Positions 17,221 through 27,341 are shown, numbered from the stretch's first letter. The stretch: 64,000 nt of DNA from Chitinophagaceae bacterium (GCA_020403455.1 JADBXP010000024.1:1-64000); one strand, 5' to 3'. Notes: a model not told the origin generated them from the letters alone. Made by a program: numbers and translations.

Positions 17221-20200
17221 TTAAAGTTTAATATCCAGTCCAATGGAAATCGTACGGGCCTGGGGATATGCGCCTCTGTCAACGCCTGTATCCAGAATTC
17301 CACCTGCTATTTCGGGATCAAATCCACTGTAGTTGGTAAGGGTGAAAAGATTACGAGCCTGAACATAGGCACGCATACTGCTAAAGAGTCGTTTGCGATC
17401 TGCCGAAGGAAATGTATATCCTAACTGAAGATTCTTGAGTCGTATGAAAGATCCATCCTCTACATAACGACTAGAGACCCGTATGTTGCTATTTGCATCT
17501 GTGAAACTGTACCTTGGATTGCGTGGGTCGTTGGTACTGCCTTCACCTGTCCAGCGAGCTAAAACCCCGCGATATTTATTGGTGAAATTTCCATTGCGTT
17601 CCCAGGCACTGTAAACATCATTTCCGACAGATGCATAAGTAAATGCAGTCAGATCAATATTTCCATAAGTAATGTTCAGATTCCATCCGATTGTAAAATC
17701 AGGGAAGGGGTCACCGATTTTGGTTTTGTCATCAGCGTTAATGATGCGGTTGCCATCAATATCAGCAAAACGAATATCTCCCGGAACTGCACCGGCTTGA
17801 GCAGGTGCTGCGGCGATCTCAGCTGCGTTTTGAAATATTCCAATGGCTTGGTGCCCATAAAAATATCCGGGTGTTTGTCCTTTTTCAAAAACAGTTACAC
17901 TTTGATTTTGTCCGTTGAAATAGAATCCCCCGAAAATTTTGGCAGTTCCATCACTGTTGGTAGCAGTTACCAGATTCCTGGCTGCAGTAAATGTTGCAGA
18001 CGTATTGAACTGAAGCTTTTTTCCCAGTCGGTCATTGTATCCGAGTGTTATTTCATAACCGGTTGTTTTCGTCGATCCTATGTTAGCTGTAGGTATCGGA
18101 ACTGTTCCCAGATAAAGTGAAGCAGAGGGAGTAAATAGTAAACCTTCCACTTCGCGGGAAAACCAGTCAAAAGAGATAGATAGTTTTTTCTTGAAGAAAA
18201 GACCATCAAAACCAATATTGGCCTGAATTTGTTTCTCCCAACGTAAAGCGTTGTTGGCAGCAGAGCCCACCGTTGAACCTGGATAAAATACATCACCAAA
18301 AGTATACCCATTGCTATTGGCAGTTGGGCCGTAACTGGGGCCACCTACAACGATACCTACATATTGCGGATTTACATTTTCATTACCTACAGTTCCATAA
18401 CTCGCTCTTAATTTGAGCAGATCAATCCAATTTGATTGAAAAAACTTCTCTTTGCTGATAACCCAGCCGGCAGAACCGGATAGAAAATTGGCATTTTTGT
18501 TATCGGTACCGAATGCAAACGATCCATCCCGACGAAGGGTCAAAGAGGCGAGATATTTCTCCTGAAAATCGTAGTTGACTCTCAGGAACTTAGATAGATT
18601 CCTGCGGAAGTATTGATAATAATAACCAGCAAGCGCATTGGTATTGGTTGATGTATTAACACCGGTAGCGGCCGTAAAATCTGCAAATTCCCAGCTATTG
18701 AATGGAACGTCTTGCCTGGTTGCTCCGGCAGCATTACCTGACACCTTTGCCAGAGAGAAACCCAATACAGTTTCGAAATGATGATTCTCCTTCCAGTTGA
18801 AATCATAATTAGCAAAAGATTCCCAGGTGTAATTAAAGTTACTTGTTTTTTCATGTGCAACATTATTGAACCTTCCGGGTACCGTAGATCCATCAGCATT
18901 CATGGAGTTATCAACGTTGTTGAGTCCATAAAATACCAGTGGTGTGAAGTTTTTAGCGTTGCCATCATATTTGGTATAACCAAATCTGGAGGTAAGCAGT
19001 AACCCTTTTCTGAGTCTGTACTGAAGTTCTGCCTTACCGTAGAGCTTGGTTCCTTCATTTTTATTATAAGTATTCTCTAATTTGGTAAGGGGGTTGAATA
19101 TTTCGGAAAAAATACGCGTACTGAATCCATATTGGCCGATGGTATTGGGAACATTATTGAATACAGGAACGGTAGGATCAAAGTTCAAGGCTGAACCCAA
19201 AACGGAATTAAAAGAATTTTCCTGAATTCCTCTTCCATTTAAAATAACTGCTGTTGTATTTAAAATAAGTCGAAGGCGATCACTCAGTGCAATATTTAAA
19301 TTAGCAGTTAGGTTACCACGACTAAAGACCGACTTGTCATCCCCTCCAACAATTCCTCCTTGGCTCAGAAAGCCACCGGAAAGAAAATAAGTAACCTGGT
19401 CAGATCCACCGCGTGCGGAAATGTTGTGCGTTTGAAGTGTTGCTTGGCGAAAGACCTGATCTTGCCAATTGGTTCCTACTCCAATTCCACTTAAGTTGGT
19501 AAAAATTGGAGCGCCCCCGGCGACTGTACTTCCCTCATTAATCATAGCCGCATATTCAGTGGCATTTAATACCCCCACCATATTTGTAACATCCTGCATT
19601 CCATAATTGCTACTCACGGCAAATTCAGCCTTCCCTTTTTTTCCTGACCGGGTAGTTACCACTATCACACCATTTCCGCCTTTTACACCAAAAATGGCTG
19701 AGGCGGCGGCATCTTTAAGAACGTTGATTGACTCTATTTCTGAAGCATTGATGGCATTAAGATCTGTTAATGTCTGTGGAACTCCATCAATGATTACTAC
19801 AGGATCAGTACCCGAATAAGATGGGATACCCCTGATCAATACTGTTGGTTTTGCACCCGGAGATCCGCTTTGAATTACATTAACACCAGCTGCACGTCCC
19901 TGAAGTGCTTCTTCCGTTCTAACAGGGCGTAACTTTTCAATATCAGCCCCTTTAACGGTAGATATGGCTCCAGAAACTTTTGTGACTTTCTGCGTGCCAT
20001 AGCCCACGACTACGACATCGGAAAGGGTCGCAGAGCCGGAAGAAAGCTCAATGAGCATGTTGGTGCCTGTAGCCTTCACTTCCGCTGTTGACATTCCCAC
20101 ATAACTAATGACCAAAACTGAGCCCGAGGGGACATTGGTCAGCGAGAAACGACCGTTGGCATCGGTCAATGTTTTAGATGTTCCTCCTTTTACGGTAACA

Positions 20201-20325
20201 AGTGCCCCGACAAGGGACTCGGAACTGGAATTGTTCACTACCCTTCCAGTAACTGTGATCGTTTGGGCCGATATTCGACCGAAAAGAACCAGTAATAAAA
20301 TTAGCAATAGATTCTTTCTTTTCAT
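17221..20325 (-). CDS. SusC/RagA family TonB-dependent outer-membrane transporter
   Basis: A protein of 1034 residues starting at the ATG at 20325, which precedes a signal peptide (MKRKNLLLILLLVLFGRISAQ); the six-codon upstream extension begins with TTG. Residues about 25-110 form a carboxypeptidase-like beta-sandwich (TVTGRVVN..ESLVGALVTVKG). The SusC signature VVVVGYGTQK follows, then the plug (ALQGRAAGVNVIQSGSPG, VLIRGIPS, INVLKDAAASAIFGVKGGNGVIVVTT) and a 22-strand barrel ending in an aromatic-rich GLDIKL. It imports oligosaccharides using TonB. First gene of the minus-strand beta-glucan operon, divergent from the regulator at 20521. Confidence 0.95.
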   Translation of the reverse strand: MKRKNLLLILLLVLFGRISAQTITVTGRVVNNSSSESLVGALVTVKGGTSKTLTDANGRFSLTNVPSGSVLVISYVGMSTAEVKATGTNMLIELSSGSATLSDVVVVGYGTQKVTKVSGAISTVKGADIEKLRPVRTEEALQGRAAGVNVIQSGSPGAKPTVLIRGIPSYSGTDPVVIIDGVPQTLTDLNAINASEIESINVLKDAAASAIFGVKGGNGVIVVTTRSGKKGKAEFAVSSNYGMQDVTNMVGVLNATEYAAMINEGSTVAGGAPIFTNLSGIGVGTNWQDQVFRQATLQTHNISARGGSDQVTYFLSGGFLSQGGIVGGDDKSVFSRGNLTANLNIALSDRLRLILNTTAVILNGRGIQENSFNSVLGSALNFDPTVPVFNNVPNTIGQYGFSTRIFSEIFNPLTKLENTYNKNEGTKLYGKAELQYRLRKGLLLTSRFGYTKYDGNAKNFTPLVFYGLNNVDNSMNADGSTVPGRFNNVAHEKTSNFNYTWESFANYDFNWKENHHFETVLGFSLAKVSGNAAGATRQDVPFNSWEFADFTAATGVNTSTNTNALAGYYYQYFRRNLSKFLRVNYDFQEKYLASLTLRRDGSFAFGTDNKNANFLSGSAGWVISKEKFFQSNWIDLLKLRASYGTVGNENVNPQYVGIVVGGPSYGPTANSNGYTFGDVFYPGSTVGSAANNALRWEKQIQANIGFDGLFFKKKLSISFDWFSREVEGLLFTPSASLYLGTVPIPTANIGSTKTTGYEITLGYNDRLGKKLQFNTSATFTAARNLVTATNSDGTAKIFGGFYFNGQNQSVTVFEKGQTPGYFYGHQAIGIFQNAAEIAAAPAQAGAVPGDIRFADIDGNRIINADDKTKIGDPFPDFTIGWNLNITYGNIDLTAFTYASVGNDVYSAWERNGNFTNKYRGVLARWTGEGSTNDPRNPRYSFTDANSNIRVSSRYVEDGSFIRLKNLQLGYTFPSADRKRLFSSMRAYVQARNLFTLTNYSGFDPEIAGGILDTGVDRGAYPQARTISIGLDIKL

Positions 20326-20520
20326 ACGGCAGAAATTTTGCAATTAGGTTGGTTTAAACCTGTACAATGTTAGATTAGTCTATCTGCTGGATAAAAAAAA
20401 GCACTCCAACAATACTACATCATAAAATCTAATTAATTGATTATCAATGAATATATACTACGTCACTACTACATCAGAAATAAAAAATGAACACATCAAA
20501 AAAAATAATACCTTTTCTCA
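20326..20520. promoter_or_regulatory. Divergent control region between susC operon and its regulator
   Basis: These 195 bases must hold promoters for the minus-strand SusCD operon and the plus-strand regulator. For the operon, a minus-strand TAACATTG (about 20384-20377) is one base from the TAnnTTTG -7 element, with TTTT 20 bases upstream in the -33 position. An imperfect palindrome TAGATTAGTCTA at about 20371-20382 overlaps this box and is a candidate operator. All of this is pattern-level evidence only. Confidence 0.35.
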
Positions 20521-23403
20521 ATGAAAAAAATCTACTGGTGCCTTTTTTGTAGCCTGATTCTTTTTCAATCCAATGGCCAGAATACCATAGGTTTACCCGA
20601 CATTGTTAATCACCCCAAAAAATCTTACGGTGGTGGCTTGCAGAACTGGGATATAAGCCAAGATGAGGCAGGTAATATTTTTGTTGCCAACAACGAAGGA
20701 TTACTTAGTTATGATGGGAGATTCTGGACGATTCACCCACTTCCCAATAGAACAATTGTAAGGGCTGTTTTGGTAGCCCGAAACGGACGGGTCTATGTAG
20801 GTGGCCAAGATGAATTGGGATTTTTTGAAGCCGACCAATGGGGTAAACTAGTGTACAAATCATTACTTCCGAAAATTCCCCCCGGAAACAGGAAATTCGG
20901 TGATGTTTGGGATATCGTACAAATCAATCAGGATATTTGGTTTAGATCCGCAAAATTCTTGTTTAAGTTCAGCGGAAATGGGATGGCTGTTTTTCCTGCC
21001 TCATCAGAATGGGGTTTTTTGGGTTCAGTAAATGAAAAAGTATATGCACAGGATTTTGAAAAGGGGCTTTTAATTTATGAAAATGGCGCCTGGCGCAGTT
21101 TATTCATCAATAACCCATCACCAGCTAATGATGCCATAACAGGATTACATTCAATGAATGGCAATCAACTCATGGTCATTCATCTCAAATCGGGGGTTTT
21201 CGTGACCGATGGTGCCGGTTTGAAGCCCATGAAACATCCCGACCTCTCCATTATACAGTCTTCACGCATTTACGCCACTGAAAAATTACCCGATGAAAGA
21301 TTTGCATTGGCAACCAATACCAACGGAGTTTATATCATTGATAAAACAGGGAAAAGAGTTCAGCACTTCGGACTCAAAGAGGGATTACAGAATAACAATG
21401 TACTCAGTATTAAAGCTGATCGCAACAATAATCTTTGGCTAGGACTGGACAACGGAATTGACTACATCGCCTACAATAGTGCCATAAAAAAAATCGATCC
21501 TTCTGAAGGAAAAATGGCCGCTTATACTACCCTTATTCACAAAGGGATACTCTATGTGGGTACTTCCAATGGCACCTGGGGTGCAAGCTTGGATAACCTC
21601 GCAGATCTAAGCTTCAGCCAGCGCCCATTTATTCCAATCGATAACACCCGGGGACAAGCCTGGTCACTTTCTGAAATCAATAACCAGGTATTGATGGGCC
21701 ACCACGAAGGATTATTTAGAATTCAGCAAAACAAAGCAATACCCATTGCCCTGGGAAAAGGGTACTGGAATTTAAAGGCCATGACGGCGACGTATCCTAC
21801 TTCAACATTGCTGTCAGGAAATTATCAGGGACTTCAATTTTTCGACTTCACCAAGGATAGATTTAATCCCGGTAAATCGTTTCGTCCATTTGAGGAGTCA
21901 TCGCGCTACCTGGTGATAGATGCCGAAAAAAATATCTGGGTATCGCATCCGTATCATGGAGTTTTTAGAATTCTAGATGAAAAAAATAACTCCCAGCCCC
22001 GCTGGAAAACATATGGAGTAAATGATGGGTTACCTTCTCAATTGAATAACCATGTGTTCAAAATTTTAGAGCAGCTGGTCGTCGGCACCGAAAAGGGCGT
22101 CTATCGCTACAACTCAACTACAGATCGGTTTGAGGCAGATACTACCTATTCCCATTGGCTGGGCGACCAGAGTATTCGATACTTACAAGAAGATATCAAA
22201 GGGAATATCTGGTTCATACACGAAAAATCTGTCGGCTGGATTGATCGCTCCAGCACAAAGGCATCTGTTACCTATCTTCCTGAACTAAAGAAAAAAATAT
22301 TGAGTGGGTTCGAATTCATATACCCCTTCAATGATGAAAATATTTTTCTAGCCGGCGAATCCGGATTGTATCATGTGAATCTTTCGAAATACAGGAAACA
22401 AAGAGAAAAACTCGAAGTTGGAATCAGGGGAGTGCGCCTCGGACTTCAGGCGGACAGTTTACTTTATGGTGGATTTGGAAAAATAGAAGAAAATAGCCGG
22501 CTGAAGATTGGTCCGGAAGAAAGAAATATTCGGTTCGAGTACAGTGCAGCTCCAATTACCGACCCTGAATCACTTGAATACAGTTATCGACTCAACGGCT
22601 TTCAGAACAAATGGTCTGAATGGACGAAAAGAACGGAGAAAGAATTTACGAACCTTCCTGCAGGCAATTATCTATTTGAAGTAAAAGCAAGAAATAATTT
22701 TGGAAATGAATCTACCGCCGTCAGCTTTCCCTTTGTTCTAGCTTCACCCTGGTACCAGACAAAAGCGGCCTGGCTTTTTTATTTTCTTGTTATTGCCGGT
22801 ATCCTCTTTTGGAGGTATCTATTTCTTCAAAATAAGTTCCGTCGACAACAGCAACAATTTGATGAGGAGCAGCGGAAATTGCAGTATATCCTTGAATTGG
22901 AAAAAAACAGAGCAGAAAACGAACTGATTTCTGTCAAAAGTCAAACCCTTGAAACCGAAATACAATTTAAAAATTCAGAACTGGCATCAGCAGCAATGCA
23001 CCTCGTAAAGAAGGGTGAATTAATTTCTAAGTTAAAGTCGGATTTAAATCAATTGATTCGCCGGGTTGATGTGCCGACTGCACAGACAGAGGTAAAAAAA
23101 ATGATCAAGCAACTGGAAGAGGATGACCAAATAGATCAGGAATGGGACCAGTTTGCAAAACATTTCGACAAGGTGCATAGTGATTTTGTTCTGCTATTAA
23201 AAGAGAAACATCCCGATATTAGTCCAAATGAGGTGAAATTGTGTTCTTTCCTGCGGATGAACCTGAGCTCGAAAGAAATTGCTCAATTATTGAATATAAC
23301 AGTTCGCGGCGTTGAAATCAGCCGTTACCGCCTGCGCAAGAAACTAAATTTACAGGGTGGAGAAAATCTGTTTGATTACCTAATCCAACTTCAAAAAACT
23401 TGA
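20521..23403 (+). CDS. Membrane-tethered propeller regulator with C-terminal LuxR-like HTH
   Basis: A 960-residue regulator. Signal peptide (about 1-19), a Reg_prop-type beta-propeller at about 25-620, a Y_Y_Y domain at about 640-740 (LEYSYRLNGFQNKWSEWT), one membrane helix at about 748-770, a coiled coil at about 775-860, and a C-terminal HTH (SSKEIAQLLNITVRGVEISRYRLRKKLNL). No histidine-kinase or receiver domain is present, so the sensing domain outside and the DNA-binding domain inside lie on one polypeptide. Divergent placement from the SusCD/GH16/GH3 operon points to direct control of that operon by a glucan signal. It differs from the usual hybrid two-component regulators of Bacteroides loci. 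Confidence 0.85.
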   Translation: MKKIYWCLFCSLILFQSNGQNTIGLPDIVNHPKKSYGGGLQNWDISQDEAGNIFVANNEGLLSYDGRFWTIHPLPNRTIVRAVLVARNGRVYVGGQDELGFFEADQWGKLVYKSLLPKIPPGNRKFGDVWDIVQINQDIWFRSAKFLFKFSGNGMAVFPASSEWGFLGSVNEKVYAQDFEKGLLIYENGAWRSLFINNPSPANDAITGLHSMNGNQLMVIHLKSGVFVTDGAGLKPMKHPDLSIIQSSRIYATEKLPDERFALATNTNGVYIIDKTGKRVQHFGLKEGLQNNNVLSIKADRNNNLWLGLDNGIDYIAYNSAIKKIDPSEGKMAAYTTLIHKGILYVGTSNGTWGASLDNLADLSFSQRPFIPIDNTRGQAWSLSEINNQVLMGHHEGLFRIQQNKAIPIALGKGYWNLKAMTATYPTSTLLSGNYQGLQFFDFTKDRFNPGKSFRPFEESSRYLVIDAEKNIWVSHPYHGVFRILDEKNNSQPRWKTYGVNDGLPSQLNNHVFKILEQLVVGTEKGVYRYNSTTDRFEADTTYSHWLGDQSIRYLQEDIKGNIWFIHEKSVGWIDRSSTKASVTYLPELKKKILSGFEFIYPFNDENIFLAGESGLYHVNLSKYRKQREKLEVGIRGVRLGLQADSLLYGGFGKIEENSRLKIGPEERNIRFEYSAAPITDPESLEYSYRLNGFQNKWSEWTKRTEKEFTNLPAGNYLFEVKARNNFGNESTAVSFPFVLASPWYQTKAAWLFYFLVIAGILFWRYLFLQNKFRRQQQQFDEEQRKLQYILELEKNRAENELISVKSQTLETEIQFKNSELASAAMHLVKKGELISKLKSDLNQLIRRVDVPTAQTEVKKMIKQLEEDDQIDQEWDQFAKHFDKVHSDFVLLLKEKHPDISPNEVKLCSFLRMNLSSKEIAQLLNITVRGVEISRYRLRKKLNLQGGENLFDYLIQLQKT

Positions 23404-23553
23404 TGCTCACAAACATTCTCCATCAGTTGTTAAATACAGATACCCATGAATTCAAACCAATGAATTCAACAATAGATTTGTATGGAAATTTTTTTCGGCT
23501 CATCTTTAAAACATTGATCGATTTTTTACAGGGAATTTTGTCTGGCAAATGAA

Positions 23554-24699
23554 ATGAAGAATACACTTCCTTATATTTTTCAGCAATTATTTGATAAAAC
23601 ATATTTGATGCGTTGCAGCATCATTGGATTATTGCAACTTTTCATAGTGTTTTCAGCATTGTCACAATCAATTGTTGACAGCATACCAAAAAAATGGTTG
23701 CTCACAGGTTATGTAGAAACCTACTTTGTTTCTTCCAAAAAAACAGAAGCAGGCGGCCCATTGGCAGCATTTCTCTACAACCACAACCGAAACCAACGCC
23801 TGAAAATCAACCAGGCTCTCCTGGGAGCAGATTACACCGGACAACAATTCCGCTTCCAACTGGCACTGCAAACAGGCACTTACGTGCAAGACAATTATTC
23901 CGATGAGCCGGCTGTCCTTAGACCCTTGCTTAAATGCTTCGCAGGTATTCCGCTTAACAAAACTAAAAGCAGCTGGCTAGACGCTGGTATATTTCCCTCC
24001 TACATCGGCTTCGAGAGCACTCAATCTTTCGACAACAAAACGCTTACCCGCTCTATTTTGGCAGAGAATTCACCTTATTACATGACCGGACTGCGGCTTA
24101 GTCACACTGCAGGAAAAAAATTATCAATGGCCTGGTACCTCCTTACCGGCTGGCAGCGAATCTCTCCCATAAAAGGAAACAGCCTCCCCTCCTTGGGTTG
24201 GCAATGGACCTACCGGGCATCCGATTTTTCTGCTGTCAACTGGAGCTTTTTCGCGGGGTCCGCTCAACCTGATATCGATCGCAAATGGAGATTCTTCAAC
24301 AATTTTTATTGGCAATACGAAAGAAATAAATGGTTCCTGACTGCCGGACTTGACTTGGGTGCAGAGCAACAATTTAAAAGTTCAAGGGATTATTACTTTT
24401 GGTGGTCCCCCGTTATAATTGGTGGCTATCAATGGAATAGCCATTGGCGAACAGCCCTTAGAATTGAAAAATACAGTGACCCAAATGAAGTGATTGCTCG
24501 AGCAAGCAGTGGAATGCCTGTTGTTACCAGCGGGATCTCACTCAACGTAGATTACATGCCAATAAGTGAATTGCTTTGCAGAGCAGAATGGAAAAATTTA
24601 CAAGGAAAACATCCTATCTTCCCAACCAGTAATTCCTCAATAAATCAAATAAATCCTATCACGGTAGCAGTAGCATGGAGATGGAACAAAAAACTCTAA
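23554..24699 (+). CDS. Outer-membrane beta-barrel porin, BBP2 (OmpL-like) type
   Basis: A 381-residue protein with a signal sequence (cleavage after about FSALSQ, residue 38; a shorter start at the internal Met19 is possible). The mature part is an alternation of amphipathic strands rich in Trp, Tyr and Phe (GYVETYFVSS, RFQLALQTGTYVQDNY, FFNNFYWQYERNKWFLTAG) ending in VAVAWRWNKKL with a basic end instead of the usual aromatic one. The pattern with early YNHNRNQRLKINQALLGADY matches putative beta-barrel porin-2. It lies 150 bases after the regulator and convergent with the ROK gene; substrate unknown. Confidence 0.75.
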   Translation: MKNTLPYIFQQLFDKTYLMRCSIIGLLQLFIVFSALSQSIVDSIPKKWLLTGYVETYFVSSKKTEAGGPLAAFLYNHNRNQRLKINQALLGADYTGQQFRFQLALQTGTYVQDNYSDEPAVLRPLLKCFAGIPLNKTKSSWLDAGIFPSYIGFESTQSFDNKTLTRSILAENSPYYMTGLRLSHTAGKKLSMAWYLLTGWQRISPIKGNSLPSLGWQWTYRASDFSAVNWSFFAGSAQPDIDRKWRFFNNFYWQYERNKWFLTAGLDLGAEQQFKSSRDYYFWWSPVIIGGYQWNSHWRTALRIEKYSDPNEVIARASSGMPVVTSGISLNVDYMPISELLCRAEWKNLQGKHPIFPTSNSSINQINPITVAVAWRWNKKL

Positions 24700-24736
24700 C
24701 CGATGGTGGAAATTATTGGCAAACGCTGTATCATCA

Positions 24737-25969
24737 CTATAGTACCGTTAATACCTTATTCCTTGCCAACAGACAAGCTCCCCATATACCTGCCTTTTCT
24801 CCCAATTGCGATAATTTAAGTTGTGTGTCTGTATTCACCAGACTCAATGAATATTTGTTGATGGCACTGCGAGCAGGCAACCGCAGATAATCACCCGTTT
24901 CCGATAAGGTTCCACCCAAAATAATCAACTCCGGATTGAACACATTGATCAATGCTGCCAATCCTTTCCCTAATTTCTCGCCAATCTCAGCGAGCAACTC
25001 AATGCACAACATATCTTCAGAAAGGGCCGCCTGAATCAGATCAGTAAGGGTAACATCCTTTAATTGTTTCACTTTTTTTGTTACGGAAGAACTTGAGCCC
25101 TGCTCCAATCTTTCCTTGAACCTGCGAATCAGGGCAGTTCCGGATGCCTCAGTTTCTAAACAACCTTTCTTCCCGCAGTGACAGATTAGTTCATTGTCAA
25201 AGAAAGGAATATGCCCCAACTCTCCACTGAAGCCCGACTTCCCGTAATAAATTTTTCCATCAATCAACACCCCTAACCCAATACCATAATCCATGTTCAC
25301 AAACAATACATTCTTCTCATTGGTTACTTCGCCACACATGAACTCCCCGTAAGCCATGGCCCTGGAGTCATTTTCCAAATACGTTTTAATTCCTGTCTTT
25401 CCCTCGATATAACTTGACAAAGGTTCTTCTTGAAAATGAAAAAAACTATAACTATAACCAATCGTATGGTTGATGCGCCCAGACAGATTAATCCCCATAC
25501 TCAAAATCTTTTCCTTCTTTACAGGCGCCTCTTTGATGAAACCCTGAATCAAATTGATCAACTGCGACAATGAACCCGGTGTATTTTCCAATCGAAATGG
25601 AATGCGGTTTTTTTGAGTTACCAAGTGTTTCTTAAAATTCATCAGTCCGATATTCACATAGTACTTCTTGACATCTACCCCCAGAAAAAAACAAGCATCC
25701 GGCACCAATCCATACATACTTGCTTTTCTTCCCCCGGTTGAATCAATCTTTCCGTAATCACTGATCAGGTTCTCGTCCATCAATTCATTGACAAGACTGG
25801 TGGTTTTGGGTACACTGATGTTCAATTCCTTGCTTAACTCAGTGATTGAACTGCGATCGGCCTTATCTAAAAAATTGAAAATCAATTTTTTAAGGGTCTT
25901 ATTCTTTAAAGCAACCCCCGAAGAATTTTCTTCCCTGAAAACCTGCGATAAAATTATCTGCTTCTTCAT
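24737..25969 (-). CDS. ROK-family transcriptional repressor
   Basis: A 410-residue NagC/Mlc-like ROK regulator. The N-terminal winged helix (about 25-85: KADRSSITELSKELNISVPKTTSLVNELMDENLI) is followed by the ROK sugar-binding/kinase-like fold with GVDVKKYYVNIGL, the ENDSRAMAYGE segment, GIGLGVLIDGKIYYGKSGFSGELGHI and a zinc motif C263-H-C265-GKKGC270. Such proteins release DNA on binding a sugar or sugar phosphate. It is divergent from the AGE-epimerase/FAD/SusCD operon, with a 26-base palindrome in between, so it most likely represses that operon in response to its sugar, plausibly an amino sugar or mannose derivative (inference). Confidence 0.9.
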   Translation of the reverse strand: MKKQIILSQVFREENSSGVALKNKTLKKLIFNFLDKADRSSITELSKELNISVPKTTSLVNELMDENLISDYGKIDSTGGRKASMYGLVPDACFFLGVDVKKYYVNIGLMNFKKHLVTQKNRIPFRLENTPGSLSQLINLIQGFIKEAPVKKEKILSMGINLSGRINHTIGYSYSFFHFQEEPLSSYIEGKTGIKTYLENDSRAMAYGEFMCGEVTNEKNVLFVNMDYGIGLGVLIDGKIYYGKSGFSGELGHIPFFDNELICHCGKKGCLETEASGTALIRRFKERLEQGSSSSVTKKVKQLKDVTLTDLIQAALSEDMLCIELLAEIGEKLGKGLAALINVFNPELIILGGTLSETGDYLRLPARSAINKYSLSLVNTDTQLKLSQLGEKAGIWGACLLARNKVLTVL

Positions 25970-26039
25970 ACCGGGTTGAAAATACGAATATTCATTGTTC
26001 TATCAACCCACTTGTTATGATTTTGTGGCTCCACGAGAC

Positions 26040-26065
26040 AACTAAATAAAATATTTTATTAAGTT
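26040..26065. promoter_or_regulatory. Palindromic operator candidate for the ROK repressor
   Basis: AACTAAATAAAAT at 26040-26052 is followed directly by ATTTTATTAAGTT at 26053-26065, a 26-base inverted repeat with a single mismatched pair. It lies between the ROK gene (71 bases away) and the epimerase operon (69 bases away). ROK repressors such as NagC and Mlc bind AT-rich palindromes of about this size, so this is the best operator candidate. The assignment is inferred from symmetry and position. Confidence 0.55.
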
Positions 26066-26133
26066 GGTTGTAATTTGTAAAATATTTAAGATATTGCCGA
26101 AGGATTTTCCAAATACCTACCATAACTGATTGC

Positions 26134-27336
26134 ATGCAAACCAATGAACTGATTGCCGCCCCTGCCGCATCACTGAAATCATTTGCGGAAATATATAAGC
26201 AGGAATTAACAGGCAACATCCTTCCCTTCTGGCTCTCACATAGCAAAGACGAAAAAAACGGCGGCTTTTTTACCTGCCTCGACAGAACAGGAAATGTTTA
26301 TGATACCGACAAATTCATGTGGCTGCAAGGCAGACAGGTTTGGTGCTTCAGCTATATGTACAAAAATGTAGCGCCGCACCAGGAATGGCTCGACATGGCA
26401 CTCCACGGTGCCCGATTCATGCAAAAGCACGGCCGTGATGATAAGGGCAATTGGTATTTCTCTTTGACGGCGGAAGGGAAACCTCTGGTGCAACCCTACA
26501 ATATATTTAGTGACTGTTTTGCAACCATGGCCTTCGCGGCACTGGATAAAGCTCAGCCCAATGACTTGTACAAAGACATCGCCCTATCTACTTTTGAAAA
26601 TATTCTGCAGCGCAGAAATAATACCAAAGGCACCTATAACAAAGCCTTTCCCGGGACGCGGCCACTGAAAAACTTCAGTCTCCCCATGATACTCTGCAAC
26701 CTTTCCCTTGAATTGGAGCACATCCTTGGCTCGGCCCGTGTTGACCAGTTTGTTCCGGAGATCATTCACGAAGTAATGGATGTATTCTACCAGCCCAAAC
26801 TGGGTGTTGTATTGGAAAATGTGCAGCCGGATGGTAGTTTCTCAGACAGTTTTGAAGGCAGGGTATTGAACCCCGGCCATGCAATCGAAGCCATGTGGTT
26901 CATCATGGACCTCGGCAAAAGACGGAATGATCAATCCCTGATCAATAAGGCAGTTGATATCATGTTCGATACCCTTGAAATGGGTTGGGATAAAGAACAT
27001 GGTGGCATTTTTTATTTCCTGGATGTGAAAGGTCATCCTGTTCAGCAATTGGAATGGGACCAAAAACTATGGTGGGTTCATGTAGAAGCACTGGTGGCAT
27101 TGGCTAAAGCTTATGCATTTACCGGAGATAGCAGATGCATCCCTTGGTTCAAAAAATTACACCAATATACCTGGGATCATTTTAGAGACAATGAATATGG
27201 AGAATGGTTTGGCTACTTAAATCGGGAAGGAAAGGTATTAATTCCGCTCAAAGGTGGGAAATGGAAGGGTTGCTTTCATATCCCACGTGCACTGTACCAG
27301 GTGGCTACTACTCTTTCTTCTTTGGAAACAAAATAA
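26134..27336 (+). CDS. AGE-family sugar 2-epimerase/isomerase
   Basis: A 400-residue protein of the N-acylglucosamine 2-epimerase superfamily, an (alpha/alpha)6 barrel without a signal peptide, hence cytoplasmic. Hallmarks are WLQGRQVWCFSYMYK, the conserved His in NPGHAIEAMWF, the late His in WWVHVEALVAL and EYGEWFGYLNREGK. Family members interconvert GlcNAc and ManNAc, mannose and glucose or fructose, or cellobiose and its epimer; sequence inspection does not separate these. It is the first gene of the operon facing the ROK regulator and is followed 5 bases later by the FAD oxidoreductase. No N-acetylneuraminate lyase or sialidase is nearby, arguing against a plain sialic-acid pathway. Confidence 0.88.
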   Translation: MQTNELIAAPAASLKSFAEIYKQELTGNILPFWLSHSKDEKNGGFFTCLDRTGNVYDTDKFMWLQGRQVWCFSYMYKNVAPHQEWLDMALHGARFMQKHGRDDKGNWYFSLTAEGKPLVQPYNIFSDCFATMAFAALDKAQPNDLYKDIALSTFENILQRRNNTKGTYNKAFPGTRPLKNFSLPMILCNLSLELEHILGSARVDQFVPEIIHEVMDVFYQPKLGVVLENVQPDGSFSDSFEGRVLNPGHAIEAMWFIMDLGKRRNDQSLINKAVDIMFDTLEMGWDKEHGGIFYFLDVKGHPVQQLEWDQKLWWVHVEALVALAKAYAFTGDSRCIPWFKKLHQYTWDHFRDNEYGEWFGYLNREGKVLIPLKGGKWKGCFHIPRALYQVATTLSSLETK

Positions 27337-27341
27337 AAGCC

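Noticed and set aside
27204-27341. N-terminal extension of the FAD oxidoreductase reaching into the epimerase gene
   Set aside because: It overlaps the coding end of the epimerase by over 130 bases and hides an evident signal peptide; the TTG at 27342 gives a normal signal peptide and a 5-base gap.
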